Shown piece by piece: positions 43,872 to 52,542 of a stretch of 64,000 nucleotides of DNA. This stretch comes from Gordonia sp. UBA7599. GTDB taxonomy: Bacteria; Actinomycetota; Actinomycetes; Mycobacteriales; Mycobacteriaceae. Made by a program: the position numbers and the translations under genes. Location: the NCBI GenBank assembly GCA_002477755.1, contig DLKD01000054.1, positions 1 to 64,000 on the forward strand. The letters are read 5' to 3'. The stretch's first letter is position 1; every line of letters starts with the position of its first letter. The notes below the pieces were generated by a model. It ran no database searches and had not been told where the DNA came from. It saw nothing but the letters and a program-made list of their open reading frames with translations.

Positions 43872-44675
43872 CTAATCGCTCAGGAAGGAGCCCAGCGCCT
43901 TCGCGACGAGCTTGATACCGGTCTGTGGCATCACGCGGCCGAGCAGGTCGAACAGCACCGCATCCTTGCCGATGCGCACGCGGAGCTTCTCCTTCTCGAT
44001 CGCCGTGGCGATCTTGATGGCGGCGTCCTCCGGGCTGGTGGCGAGTTTCTCCGCCAGGCCTTCATTGACGTCGCCCGGCCGTTCGACACCGGAGTTCTCG
44101 GTGATACCGGTGTTCACCGCGCCGGGGAACACCTCGGTGATGCTGATGTTCGATCCGCGCAGTTCGGCGTAAAGCCCCTCGGTGAGCAGGCTGACCGCGG
44201 CCTTCGACGCGCCGTACGCGCTCTGGCCGGGCACCGGCACCAGCGCACCCATGCTGGCGACGTTGACAATGCTGGACTCCGGCCGCGTCACGAGGATGGG
44301 CAGGAACGCCTTCACCATGTTGACGGTGCCCCAGAAGTTGACGTTGATGACGCGTTCGATGACGTCGAAGTCCAGGTCGATGATGTCGACGAACGGCTGG
44401 ATTATGCCGGCGATGTTGACCAGACCGTCGACCTTCCCGTGCTGGTCGGCGACCGACGCAGGCAGCGCCAGCACCTGCTCGCGGTCGGTGATGTCGAGTG
44501 GGTGCAGGCTCAGCCGGTCTCCGGCGTCGGCCAGGTCCGCAGTCTCCTTCAAGCCCGCCTCGGAGATGTCGACGGCGGCGACCTCCGCACCCCGCGACAG
44601 CAGCTCGAGTACCGTCGCCCGGCCGATACCCGCTCCACCGCCCGTGACGACGAGCACCTTGCTTTGCAGCTTCAT
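43872..44675 (-). CDS. Short-chain dehydrogenase/reductase
   Basis: A 267-residue classical SDR. The NAD(P) motif TGGGAGIGRA begins at residue 11. The catalytic residues are Ser141, Tyr154 and Lys158 (SAYGASK), with NIAG at 87-90. Asp36 after the second strand (VAAVDIS) favours NAD over NADP. It keeps a helical C-terminal extension (VMPQTGIKLVAKALGSFL) as in membrane-associated lipid SDRs. It converges on the hydrolase gene and follows the lipase gene by 58 bases. Confidence 0.9.
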   Translation of the reverse strand: MKLQSKVLVVTGGGAGIGRATVLELLSRGAEVAAVDISEAGLKETADLADAGDRLSLHPLDITDREQVLALPASVADQHGKVDGLVNIAGIIQPFVDIIDLDFDVIERVINVNFWGTVNMVKAFLPILVTRPESSIVNVASMGALVPVPGQSAYGASKAAVSLLTEGLYAELRGSNISITEVFPGAVNTGITENSGVERPGDVNEGLAEKLATSPEDAAIKIATAIEKEKLRVRIGKDAVLFDLLGRVMPQTGIKLVAKALGSFLSD

Positions 44676-44733
44676 TTCATTGCCTCTCTCAGACCAGCGC
44701 AGTAGCGCGATCGGTCAGTGTATGCCACGTCCC

Positions 44734-46020
44734 TCAGAAGCGCGGGATCAGCGGATTACCGGGAGCGATCTGCCCGCAGTTCGTCGGCGCCGGACGTCCG
44801 GCCGTGCGGTCGGCGATCCAGTCGATGGCCGTCGGCAGCCACGCGACCATCGTCGGAACGTGGCTGAGCGCGTCGTACTGCACGTACTTGACGGCCCGAT
44901 TGCCCTGGGTGCAGTACTGGCGAGCCAGGGTGCGGACGTCCCCGGCGACCATCACACCGTCTCCCGGCCCCACGCCGGGGATCGCGTTGTTGGAGCCTTC
45001 GAGTGTGCCGTTGGCACCCTGCCCGAAATACAGCGGTGCGGTCGGCGTGCCTGCCGCGCCGAGATTGATCTTGGCCACCGACTCCATCAACGGCTTGACC
45101 TTGTTCGGATCGGCGTACTGCGGGAGAGCCAGCTGCTGCCAGGTCAGGCCCGGATACTGCGCCAACACCTCGCTGATGTGGACATAGCGGAGCTTGTTCA
45201 CGATCTGCTTGCCGTAGGGGCTGAGGTAGGGCATCAGGTCCACCTCGTAGGACCGTCCGACGCCGATGACGGCCATCGGGATCACCCCGGCCCAGACCAG
45301 GCTGCCGTTGACATACCGCAGGTTGCGGGCCGGGTTGACGAGAATTCCACCGGCGGCCGCACCGGTGAGCCGACGATTGACGTCGGGCGCGTATCCCGGC
45401 GCGAGCGCCGCCGCCCACACAGTGCCGATCGCGCCGCCGGAGTAACCGAGCAGCCCGATTCGAGCGTCCTTGCGCAATCCGGTCACCGGGGTCGAGACGG
45501 CGGCACGGATGGAGTCGAGGGTGGCCATGCCGTACTCGGGTCCCGCGGCGAAGTCGGCGGTGCGGCCTTCGATGTCGGAGACGATGACGGTGTAGCCCTT
45601 GTCGAGCAGCGGGTCGATCGCCTGCTTGTCTGCCTCAACGGCCTGGGACATGCCTCCGGGGACGTTCGCGAAGAAGCGCGACGGACCGTCGGCCGGGTCC
45701 AACGAGTCGTAGAACGACTGGTAGGACACCACCTTGTTCGAATCGGCACCGCTTCGGGGCACCAGGACCGTGGTGGTGTTGTACGTCGGCCGCTTGAGCG
45801 CATCAGTGGTGCGGTAGACGATCTGGACCACCTTGGCGTTGACACTCGAATTCGACAGCACGCGAGTCTTCAGCACCGACCCTGGCGCTCCCACCAGCGA
45901 TCCGCCGTAGGTGAAGAAGCTAGTGGGATCGGCTAACGCGGTCGGCGTCGTCGCCGCCATGCCGCCGGACACCAGGACCGCCCCGGTCAGTACTGCGCCA
46001 ATCACTGCTCTGCGTGCCAA
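44734..46020 (-). CDS. Secreted lipase, LIP family
   Basis: A 428-residue secretory lipase of the fungal-type LIP family that is common in Mycobacteriales. The signal peptide ends at about Ala30 (PTALA). The nucleophile motif GYSGG is at residues 192-196 with Ser194, and the Asp/His acid and base lie in the C-terminal half (SHVPTM is a candidate His). The start is a TTG at 46020 with GAGGAG 8 bases upstream. It diverges from a TetR gene across a perfect palindrome, so it is probably repressed by that regulator. Confidence 0.88.
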   Translation of the reverse strand: MARRAVIGAVLTGAVLVSGGMAATTPTALADPTSFFTYGGSLVGAPGSVLKTRVLSNSSVNAKVVQIVYRTTDALKRPTYNTTTVLVPRSGADSNKVVSYQSFYDSLDPADGPSRFFANVPGGMSQAVEADKQAIDPLLDKGYTVIVSDIEGRTADFAAGPEYGMATLDSIRAAVSTPVTGLRKDARIGLLGYSGGAIGTVWAAALAPGYAPDVNRRLTGAAAGGILVNPARNLRYVNGSLVWAGVIPMAVIGVGRSYEVDLMPYLSPYGKQIVNKLRYVHISEVLAQYPGLTWQQLALPQYADPNKVKPLMESVAKINLGAAGTPTAPLYFGQGANGTLEGSNNAIPGVGPGDGVMVAGDVRTLARQYCTQGNRAVKYVQYDALSHVPTMVAWLPTAIDWIADRTAGRPAPTNCGQIAPGNPLIPRF

Positions 46021-46045
46021 ACGTCTGCGCTCCTCGTCGTGGATC

Positions 46046-46073
46046 CCTAACCGGACTCGACAGTCCGGTTAGG
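46046..46073. promoter_or_regulatory. Perfect palindrome between lipase and tetR
   Basis: CCTAACCGGACT at 46046-46057 and AGTCCGGTTAGG at 46062-46073 are exact inverted copies around four bases. It lies 26 bases from the lipase start and 46 from the TetR start, as expected for a TetR operator controlling both. Confidence 0.75.
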
Positions 46074-46118
46074 ATTGTGACTGGCACCTCCGGAAGAGTC
46101 AATTGCAGGACGGAACAC

Positions 46119-46661
46119 ATGGCATCCAATCGCGGACCGGCCGCCGCACCGGAGAATCGTGCGGCCCTGCTGACGGCTGCCCGCACGCTGTTCGCCGACG
46201 AAGGTGTACAGGTGCCGCTGGCCCGGATCGCCGAGCAAGCGGGCGTGGGTAAGGCCAGTTTGTACCGGCAATTCGGCGATCGCGCCGGCTTGATCCTCGC
46301 CGTCTTCGCCGACAACGTCGACGAACTGGAGCGGGCCGCCGCCGATCCGCGCGCCACCGCCTCATCCGTCGCCGAGCTGGTAGCCCGTCAGCTCGTCGAG
46401 TCGGTCGGATTCCTTTCCGTCGTCGCACCGGCAGCGAATCCCTCGAACCCCGGATTGGTGGGGCCGGGAAGCCGCGTGGCAGACCTGTTCGGCGCGATCC
46501 TTGCCGACGGGCGCCACGGCGAATACCGGGACGACATCACCGTGCGAGAACTCATCGTCGCGATCCACATGTTCGGCGCGCTGCTCTACACAACCCCGGA
46601 GGGCAATCGACGCGCAGCCGCCGAGACCGGCTGGGCATTGGTGCGGCGCGCGCTGCAATAG
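46119..46661 (+). CDS. TetR-family regulator of the lipase
   Basis: A 180-residue regulator. The N-terminal helix-turn-helix LARIAEQAGVGKASLYRQFG (about residues 34-53) matches the TetR family. The C-terminal domain is helical with VRELIVAIHMFGALLYTTPE near the end. The ATG at 46119 has AGGACGGA upstream. Its divergent position and the perfect palindrome suggest it represses the lipase gene and itself, with a lipid or fatty acid as possible ligand. Confidence 0.87.
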   Translation: MASNRGPAAAPENRAALLTAARTLFADEGVQVPLARIAEQAGVGKASLYRQFGDRAGLILAVFADNVDELERAAADPRATASSVAELVARQLVESVGFLSVVAPAANPSNPGLVGPGSRVADLFGAILADGRHGEYRDDITVRELIVAIHMFGALLYTTPEGNRRAAAETGWALVRRALQ

Positions 46662-46769
46662 CAGGCACCGTCACCCAGACCACCTGGCGATCGTTCCGCC
46701 CCTCATTCACAGCTCCGGCGCGATACGGTGGGACGACAACCCCGCACCGCAGGCCACGACGGGATTCAC

Positions 46770-48415
46770 ATGACCGCTGATCACATCTTCACCAACGCAG
46801 CAGTCTGGCAGCCGGCCACCGCGGCGCCCGCTAACACCGTGGCGGTCACCGGGGGCACTATCACGGAAATCGGCACCAACGTCACCCGGGAGTCCGTCGG
46901 TCCCGGCACCGAGATCCACGATCTGGGCGGGGCAAGCCTGCTACCCGGGTTCATCGACGCCCACGCCCACCCCGTCGCCGGGGGCCTCGCCGCACTGCGG
47001 TGCGACCTATCCGAACTCGCCCACGACCGTCGCGGCTACCTCGCGGCCATTGCCGAATACGCGCGTACCCATCCCGATGAACCCGTCATCAGCGGCAGCG
47101 GCTGGTATGGCGACGCGTTTCCCGGGGGTTTGCCGACGAAGCAGGATCTCGACGGTGTCGTCGCCGACCGCCCGGTGGTCCTGTCCAGCCACGACGGACA
47201 CGGAATGTGGGCGAATTCAAAGGCGTTGCAACACGCCGGTATCGACGCCCACACTCCCGATCCCCCGGGCGGCCGGATCGACCGCGACGAGCACGGCGAA
47301 CCGACCGGTGTCCTGTTCGAGCGGGCCTTCGACCCGGTCAATGCGCTGATCCCGGCCGACGGTCCCGGTCGACTGCGCGAGGCGCTGCTCACCGCGCAAC
47401 AACGCCTCCACTCGGTGGGCGTGACCGGCTGGCAGGACGCGGGGGTGGGCATTCTTGCGTTCGGTCTCACCGACACCCTTGACACCTACCTGGCGGCCGA
47501 CGCCGCAGGCGAACTCACGGCGCGGTGTGCGGCGCACTGTGGTGGTCACCAGAAGACGGGCCCGACCAGATCGATTCCATACTGGAGCGACGCGCGACGG
47601 CACGCGGTCCACGCTTCCACATCGACACCGCCAAGGTGATGCAGGACGGCATCTGCGAGAACTGCACGGCCGCCATGCTGCAGCCCTATCGCAATGCGCC
47701 AACCGACGCAGATCCGCGGGGAATGTCCTTCATCGACCCCGAAGAGCTCGACGAGGTGTGTGGACTCCTGGCCCGCCACGGGTTTCACATCCACATGCAC
47801 GCTGTCGGCGATCGGGCCGTCCGGGAGTGTCTCGACGCCCTGACTGCTGCAAACGCCGAGCGCCCGGGTCTCCATCACCAGATCGCGCACCTCGACATCG
47901 TCGATCCGGCCGACGTCCCCCGGTTCGCCGAGTTGGGCGTTACAGCCAACATCCAGGCGCTGTGGGCTCGGCGCGACATCGAGATCGTCGAGCGCAAGCT
48001 CCCGCTCCTGGGGCCGGAGCGAGAGCGATGGCATTTCCCCTTCGGTTCCCTGGCCGCCGCCGGTGCGCAATTGGCGATGGGCTCTGATTGGCCGGTCACC
48101 GACCCGAATCCGCTGTGGGCGCTTCACACCGCGATCCACCGCACCGGTTCGACGGCCGATCCGCACGCCATCGGCCCCGACGCACGGACCGTCCCCCTAC
48201 TCGCCCAACAGGCTCTCACTCTGCGACAGGCGCTCGACGCCTACACTTCGGGCGCGGCCCGAGTGACCCATTGCGCTGAGCGGGCCGGGACCATCGAGAT
48301 CGGCAAAGACGCCGATCTCGTCGTACTCGACGGCAATATTTCCGACGCACCCGACATCGGGGAGATGGAGGTGCAGTCGACCATGGTCGGCGGCACCATG
48401 GTGTTCGAGCGCTAA
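46770..48415 (+). pseudogene. Amidohydrolase (YtcJ-like), frameshifted
   Basis: A metal-dependent amidohydrolase of the Amidohydro_3/YtcJ group interrupted by a one-base shift. From ATG 46770 the frame gives the metal motif FIDAHAHP near residue 65 and family blocks such as VLSSHDGHGMWANSKAL and GVTGWQDAGVG. It then goes out of frame near nt 47524. The rest (WWSPEDGPDQIDSI, DTAKVMQDGICEN, FHIHMHAVGDRAVRE, AMGSDWPV, GTIEIGKDADLVVLD) continues in the next frame to 48415. One more G in the GG at 47524-47525 gives an unbroken protein of about 548 residues. Real mutation and sequencing error are both possible. Confidence 0.85.
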
Positions 48416-48421
48416 GAACAT

Positions 48422-49369
48422 CTACCGGCCGGCGCCGCGGGTGCCCCGTTCGGTCGCTGTGAAGTGGCGCTTGCACAATTCTCGGAATGCCGACGCACGG
48501 TTGGTCAGCCTCACCCCGGACAGGTTCGCGAGGACCAGTTCGAGTGCCGGTGCACTGTCGGTGAGTTCGATCGTGGCGACCGCACGTCCACCGTAGGTCA
48601 GTTCATGCGCCGGCCTCTGGTTGAGGATGGAGTATCCGAAGCCATGGGCCACAAGCGATCTCACGGTTTCAAAGCCCGTGCTGCGGAACCTGATCCGCGG
48701 GGTAAAGCCGGCACGTCGATGCAGAGACAGGAAGTAGTCGCGGCTGTGCGGCAGGTCGAGAAGCACCATCGGGTCGGTCGCGAACTCGCTCAGCGTGGCT
48801 TCCCGACGGCCCGCGCGCGCGATCGGGTGGTCGAGGGCCACGATCACGTATGGACGCACCATGGCCAGCGGCTGGTAGTGAATATCGCTCTCCCGGTCGA
48901 AGCCGTACATGAGGGCCAGCTCGCATTGACCTTCGCGAAGCAGCCGAGTGAGATCTGCGTGCTCACTCTCGATCACGCCCATCCGCACCTGCGGAAACTG
49001 CTGCTCGAACGCGGCCAGCAGCGTCGGCAGGCCGAAGGGTGCGATCGTCGAGAAGCAGCCGATGGTCAGATCCCCGATCAGCGAATTGCCCAGGCGCGCC
49101 GCCGAATCGGCGAGTTCCACCGAATGGTTGAGGAAGCTGCGCAGTTCCTGCCGAAAGTTGCGGCCCGCCGGCGTCAGCTCCAACCCCCGGGCATGCTGTC
49201 GGATCAGGAGTTGCACCCCGAGTTCCTTCTCCAACTGTGCGACCGCCGTCGACACGGCAGACTGGGACACCATGAGGACCTTCGACGCGGCGGTCATGCT
49301 GCCAAGGTCGGCGGCAGCCGCGAAGTAGCGGAGCTGAACAAGCGTGAAGGAGGGATCCTTGCCGGTCAT
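48422..49369 (-). CDS. LysR-family transcriptional regulator
   Basis: A 315-residue regulator. The winged helix-turn-helix is at residues about 10-68 (GSMTAASKVLMVSQSAVSTA). A periplasmic-binding-like effector domain fills the rest. It lies between the amidohydrolase and the flavin monooxygenase, with its start facing the monooxygenase across 143 bases that are unusually AT-rich (49400-49440). It probably activates the catabolic genes around it. Its stop is 7 bases from the convergent amidohydrolase stop. Confidence 0.92.
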   Translation of the reverse strand: MTGKDPSFTLVQLRYFAAAADLGSMTAASKVLMVSQSAVSTAVAQLEKELGVQLLIRQHARGLELTPAGRNFRQELRSFLNHSVELADSAARLGNSLIGDLTIGCFSTIAPFGLPTLLAAFEQQFPQVRMGVIESEHADLTRLLREGQCELALMYGFDRESDIHYQPLAMVRPYVIVALDHPIARAGRREATLSEFATDPMVLLDLPHSRDYFLSLHRRAGFTPRIRFRSTGFETVRSLVAHGFGYSILNQRPAHELTYGGRAVATIELTDSAPALELVLANLSGVRLTNRASAFRELCKRHFTATERGTRGAGR

Positions 49370-49512
49370 GCTCGCCTCTCAGTCGCGTCGGTAGGACTCG
49401 GCTACATCATCAAAAATTGTGCAATGCATCAATACTATGAGCTTTACGGATGCTCGGTCGCCGGGGATTATCGAGAACGACACAACAGGTTTCAATCGCG
49501 AAAGAGGTTGCG

Positions 49513-50769
49513 GTGGCCAACGAGACAGTCGAGGTCCTCGTCATCGGGGCAGGGCAAGCCGGTATCGCCATGAGTGAGCACCTCGGTAAGCAGGGAATCG
49601 ACCACCTGGTCGTCGAACGAGACCGCGTCGCCGAGCGCTGGCGCTCCTGGCGCTGGGACTCGCTGGTCGCGAACGGGCCCGCGTGGCACGATCGGTTCCC
49701 CGGCTCCGAGTTCACCTGCGATCCCGATGCGTTCGCCGGTAAGGAGGAGGTCGCCGACTACCTCCTCGCCCATGCCGAGAAGGTCGGTGCACCGATCCGC
49801 ACCGGCGTCGAGGTGACCAAAGTGCGCAAGAACGAGGGCAGTCCCGGGTTCCACGTCGAAACCTCCGACGGCACGATCGACGCCCGGTTCATCGTGTCGG
49901 CGACCGGCGCGTTCCAGAAGCCGATCATTCCCCCGCTCGTCCCCGAGTCCGCGCCGATCACCCAGATCCATTCGAGCGACTACCACAATCCGCAGGAACT
50001 CCCCGACGGCGCGGTGATGGTCATCGGCGCCGGGTCTTCGGGTGTGCAGATCGCCGATGAGCTGCAGCGTGCCGGCAAGCAGGTCTACCTCGCCGTCGGG
50101 CCGCACGACCGTCCGCCGCGCAGCTACCGCGGCCGCGATTTCTGCTGGTGGCTCGGCGTCCTCGGACTCTGGGACGCCGCCACCCCGCCTGTGGGAGCCG
50201 AACACGTCACCATCGCGGTCAGCGGTGCCCATGGCGGCACCACCGTCGACTTCCGAGAACTGGCGGCAGAGGGCGTCATCCTCGTCGGGCGCGCCAACGA
50301 GTGCGACGCCGGAATCATGCGGTTCGGTACCGACCTCAAGGCCAACGTCGACGCCGGCGACGCCAACTACCTCGGCATGCTCGATGCCGCCGATGCTTAC
50401 ATCGAGCGAAACGGGCTCGATCTGCCCCTCGAGCCGGCCGCCCGCGAGATCGGCCCCGACCCGGAATGCATGACCAATCCGATACTGGAGCTCGACCTCG
50501 TCGCAGCGGGGGTCACAACGATCATCTGGGCCGTCGGTTTCGGTAATGACTACGACTGGCTGCAGGTGGACGCGTTCGACGACGACGGCCAACCCAGTCA
50601 TCAACGCGGCGTGTCGTCGGAGCCGGGCGTCTACTTCCTCGGGCTGCCCTGGCTGTCGCGACGCGGATCGAGCTTTATCTGGGGGGTCTGGCACGACGCG
50701 AAGTACCTCGCGGATCAGATCGCGATCCAGCGCTCGTACGCCGCCTACCAGGCGCCGGCCGCCGACTAG
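49513..50769 (+). CDS. Flavin-containing monooxygenase
   Basis: A 418-residue FAD/NADPH monooxygenase of the FMO/CzcO-like group. Two Rossmann motifs are visible: VIGAGQAGIA at about residues 10-19 for FAD and VIGAGSSGVQ near 169 for NADPH. A conserved Trp-rich stretch RWRSWRWDSLVANGP lies near residue 40. The GTG at 49513 has GAGG 6 bases upstream and starts just before the FAD motif. It is divergent from LysR and convergent with an aldehyde dehydrogenase. N- or S-oxygenation of an amine-like substrate is likely, but unproven. Confidence 0.88.
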   Translation: MANETVEVLVIGAGQAGIAMSEHLGKQGIDHLVVERDRVAERWRSWRWDSLVANGPAWHDRFPGSEFTCDPDAFAGKEEVADYLLAHAEKVGAPIRTGVEVTKVRKNEGSPGFHVETSDGTIDARFIVSATGAFQKPIIPPLVPESAPITQIHSSDYHNPQELPDGAVMVIGAGSSGVQIADELQRAGKQVYLAVGPHDRPPRSYRGRDFCWWLGVLGLWDAATPPVGAEHVTIAVSGAHGGTTVDFRELAAEGVILVGRANECDAGIMRFGTDLKANVDAGDANYLGMLDAADAYIERNGLDLPLEPAAREIGPDPECMTNPILELDLVAAGVTTIIWAVGFGNDYDWLQVDAFDDDGQPSHQRGVSSEPGVYFLGLPWLSRRGSSFIWGVWHDAKYLADQIAIQRSYAAYQAPAAD

Positions 50770-50790
50770 CGCCACTGGGACTCGCGGGGG

Positions 50791-52281
50791 TCAACCCTTG
50801 GCGAGCCAGGTGGTCTTGAGACCGGTGAACTTGTCGATCGCGTGAACCGACAGGTCCGGTCCGAATCCCGAGGCCCCAAAGCCCCCGAACGGGGTGCCAG
50901 TAGAGAGGGCGTCGACGGTGTTGACCGACACGGTGCCCGCGTGCAGCGCCTCGGAGACCCGCAGTGCGCGGTCGAGGTTCGACGTCCACACGGATGCGGC
51001 CAGACCGTAGGGAGTGTCATTGGCCAGTGCGATGGCCTCCTCCTCGGAGTCGAACGGAATTACCGCAAGAACCGGTCCGAAGATCTCGTCGGTCACCACC
51101 GCCGAGTCGGCAGAGAGATCAGTCACGACCGTCGGCTCCATGAAGTACCCGCTCTTCCCGATACGGTTGCCGCCCATTGCGAGTGTTCCATCGGCCGCAC
51201 CCACCTGTGCGTAGTGCAGTATCTGGTCGAGTTGTTTGCCTGACACGATGGGTCCCGCCGCCGACGCGGGATCGAGCGGATCGCCCGGGGAGTAACGGGC
51301 GGCATGTTCGACAATCTTGGCGACGAAGTCGTCGGCGATTTCTCGCTGAACGAGAAGTCTGCTGTTGGCCGAGCACACTTCACCGGAATTGCCGAAGATC
51401 CCGAAGCACGCCATGGTGGCCGCTTTGTCCAAATCGGCGCAATCAGCGAAGACCACATTGGGGCTCTTTCCTCCGCATTCCAGCCACACCTGCTTCATAT
51501 TGGATTCGCCGCTATAGCGCAGGAACATCTTTCCCACTTCGGTTGATCCGGTGAATGTCAGACATGCGACACCTGGGTGCAGACCCAAAGCCCGGCCCGC
51601 CGTCGCGCCGAGGCCCGGCACGACATTGAACACCCCGGGCGGAATCCCCGCTTCGATGGCGAGCTCGGCGAGCCGCAGCACCGACAGGGGTGATTCCTCG
51701 GCGGGTTTGAGGACCACCGTGTTGCCGGCCGCCAGCGCGGGGGCGACTTTCCATGCGGCGATGTCGAGGGGGAAGTTCCACGGGACCACCGCGCCGACCA
51801 CCCCCAGCGGCACTCGCCGCACCATTGCGACGCTGCCGTCGGAGGTGGGTGGCAGTTCTCCCGCGAGTTTGTCGATGACCTCGCCGTAGTAGCGGAACAC
51901 GGCCGCCGCGCCGGGGACCTCGACGGTGAGGGAGTCGCCGATCGGCTTGCCCATCTCCAGCGTGACCAGCAGGGCGAGTTCGTCGATGTGGTCGCCGATG
52001 AGGTCGGCGAACCGGCACAACAGCGTTCCACGCTCGGTCGCGGACAGTCCCGACCACCCGGGAAACGCCTCCGCTGCCGCCGCCACCGCGGCGTCGATGT
52101 CAGCAGTGTCACCGGCGGCCACTTCGACCAACGGTTTTCCGGTGGCCGGGTTGACGACCGTGAAGCTCTCCCCCGATGCCGCAGGACACCATGCCCCGCC
52201 GATGAAAGACTGGGTGGGGAGGGTGGCCTCCGCGGCGCGGCGGCGCCAGTGGTCGGCGGTGGGTTCGCTTGGGTCGCTCAT
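50791..52281 (-). CDS. Aldehyde dehydrogenase
   Basis: A 496-residue NAD(P)-dependent aldehyde dehydrogenase with the full catalytic set: Asn169 (VPWNFP), Lys192 (VLKPAEESP), Glu268 (WLECGGKSPN) and Cys303 (GEVCSANSR). It resembles gamma-aminobutyraldehyde and betaine aldehyde dehydrogenases, so the aldehyde is probably from an amine. The ATG at 52281 faces the NCS1 permease gene across 261 bases holding a LysR-type site. It converges on the monooxygenase gene. Confidence 0.93.
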   Translation of the reverse strand: MSDPSEPTADHWRRRAAEATLPTQSFIGGAWCPAASGESFTVVNPATGKPLVEVAAGDTADIDAAVAAAAEAFPGWSGLSATERGTLLCRFADLIGDHIDELALLVTLEMGKPIGDSLTVEVPGAAAVFRYYGEVIDKLAGELPPTSDGSVAMVRRVPLGVVGAVVPWNFPLDIAAWKVAPALAAGNTVVLKPAEESPLSVLRLAELAIEAGIPPGVFNVVPGLGATAGRALGLHPGVACLTFTGSTEVGKMFLRYSGESNMKQVWLECGGKSPNVVFADCADLDKAATMACFGIFGNSGEVCSANSRLLVQREIADDFVAKIVEHAARYSPGDPLDPASAAGPIVSGKQLDQILHYAQVGAADGTLAMGGNRIGKSGYFMEPTVVTDLSADSAVVTDEIFGPVLAVIPFDSEEEAIALANDTPYGLAASVWTSNLDRALRVSEALHAGTVSVNTVDALSTGTPFGGFGASGFGPDLSVHAIDKFTGLKTTWLAKG

Positions 52282-52419
52282 GACTCCATACTGAACGGAA
52301 CATCGACCGGGATGTGTAAAACCAAGGTGAAACCTGGCGTTGTGTTATTGATCCACTGCATCAGGATTTCGAATGGCCATCCCTGTGCGCTGCGAGCCAG
52401 CGGGACACGAGCACTTAAT

Positions 52420-52436
52420 CATCAGAAAAACTGATG
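52420..52436. promoter_or_regulatory. LysR-type inverted repeat between aldDH and permease genes
   Basis: CATCAG, five A bases, CTGATG: a perfect inverted repeat that fits the T-N11-A pattern of LysR binding sites. It lies 139 bases from the aldehyde dehydrogenase start and 107 from the permease start, in a 261-base gap where no gene is seen. TGCATCA sequences recur near 52358 and near 49425. Confidence 0.55.
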
Positions 52437-52542
52437 CACTAGACCCATTCTTTCTGATTTATCTTTCACCGCTGATCGGTCAGACTTTTCCTGTCGCCCC
52501 GGTGTCGTGGCGTACATTTCCGCCACAAGCGAAAGGTCCGCC

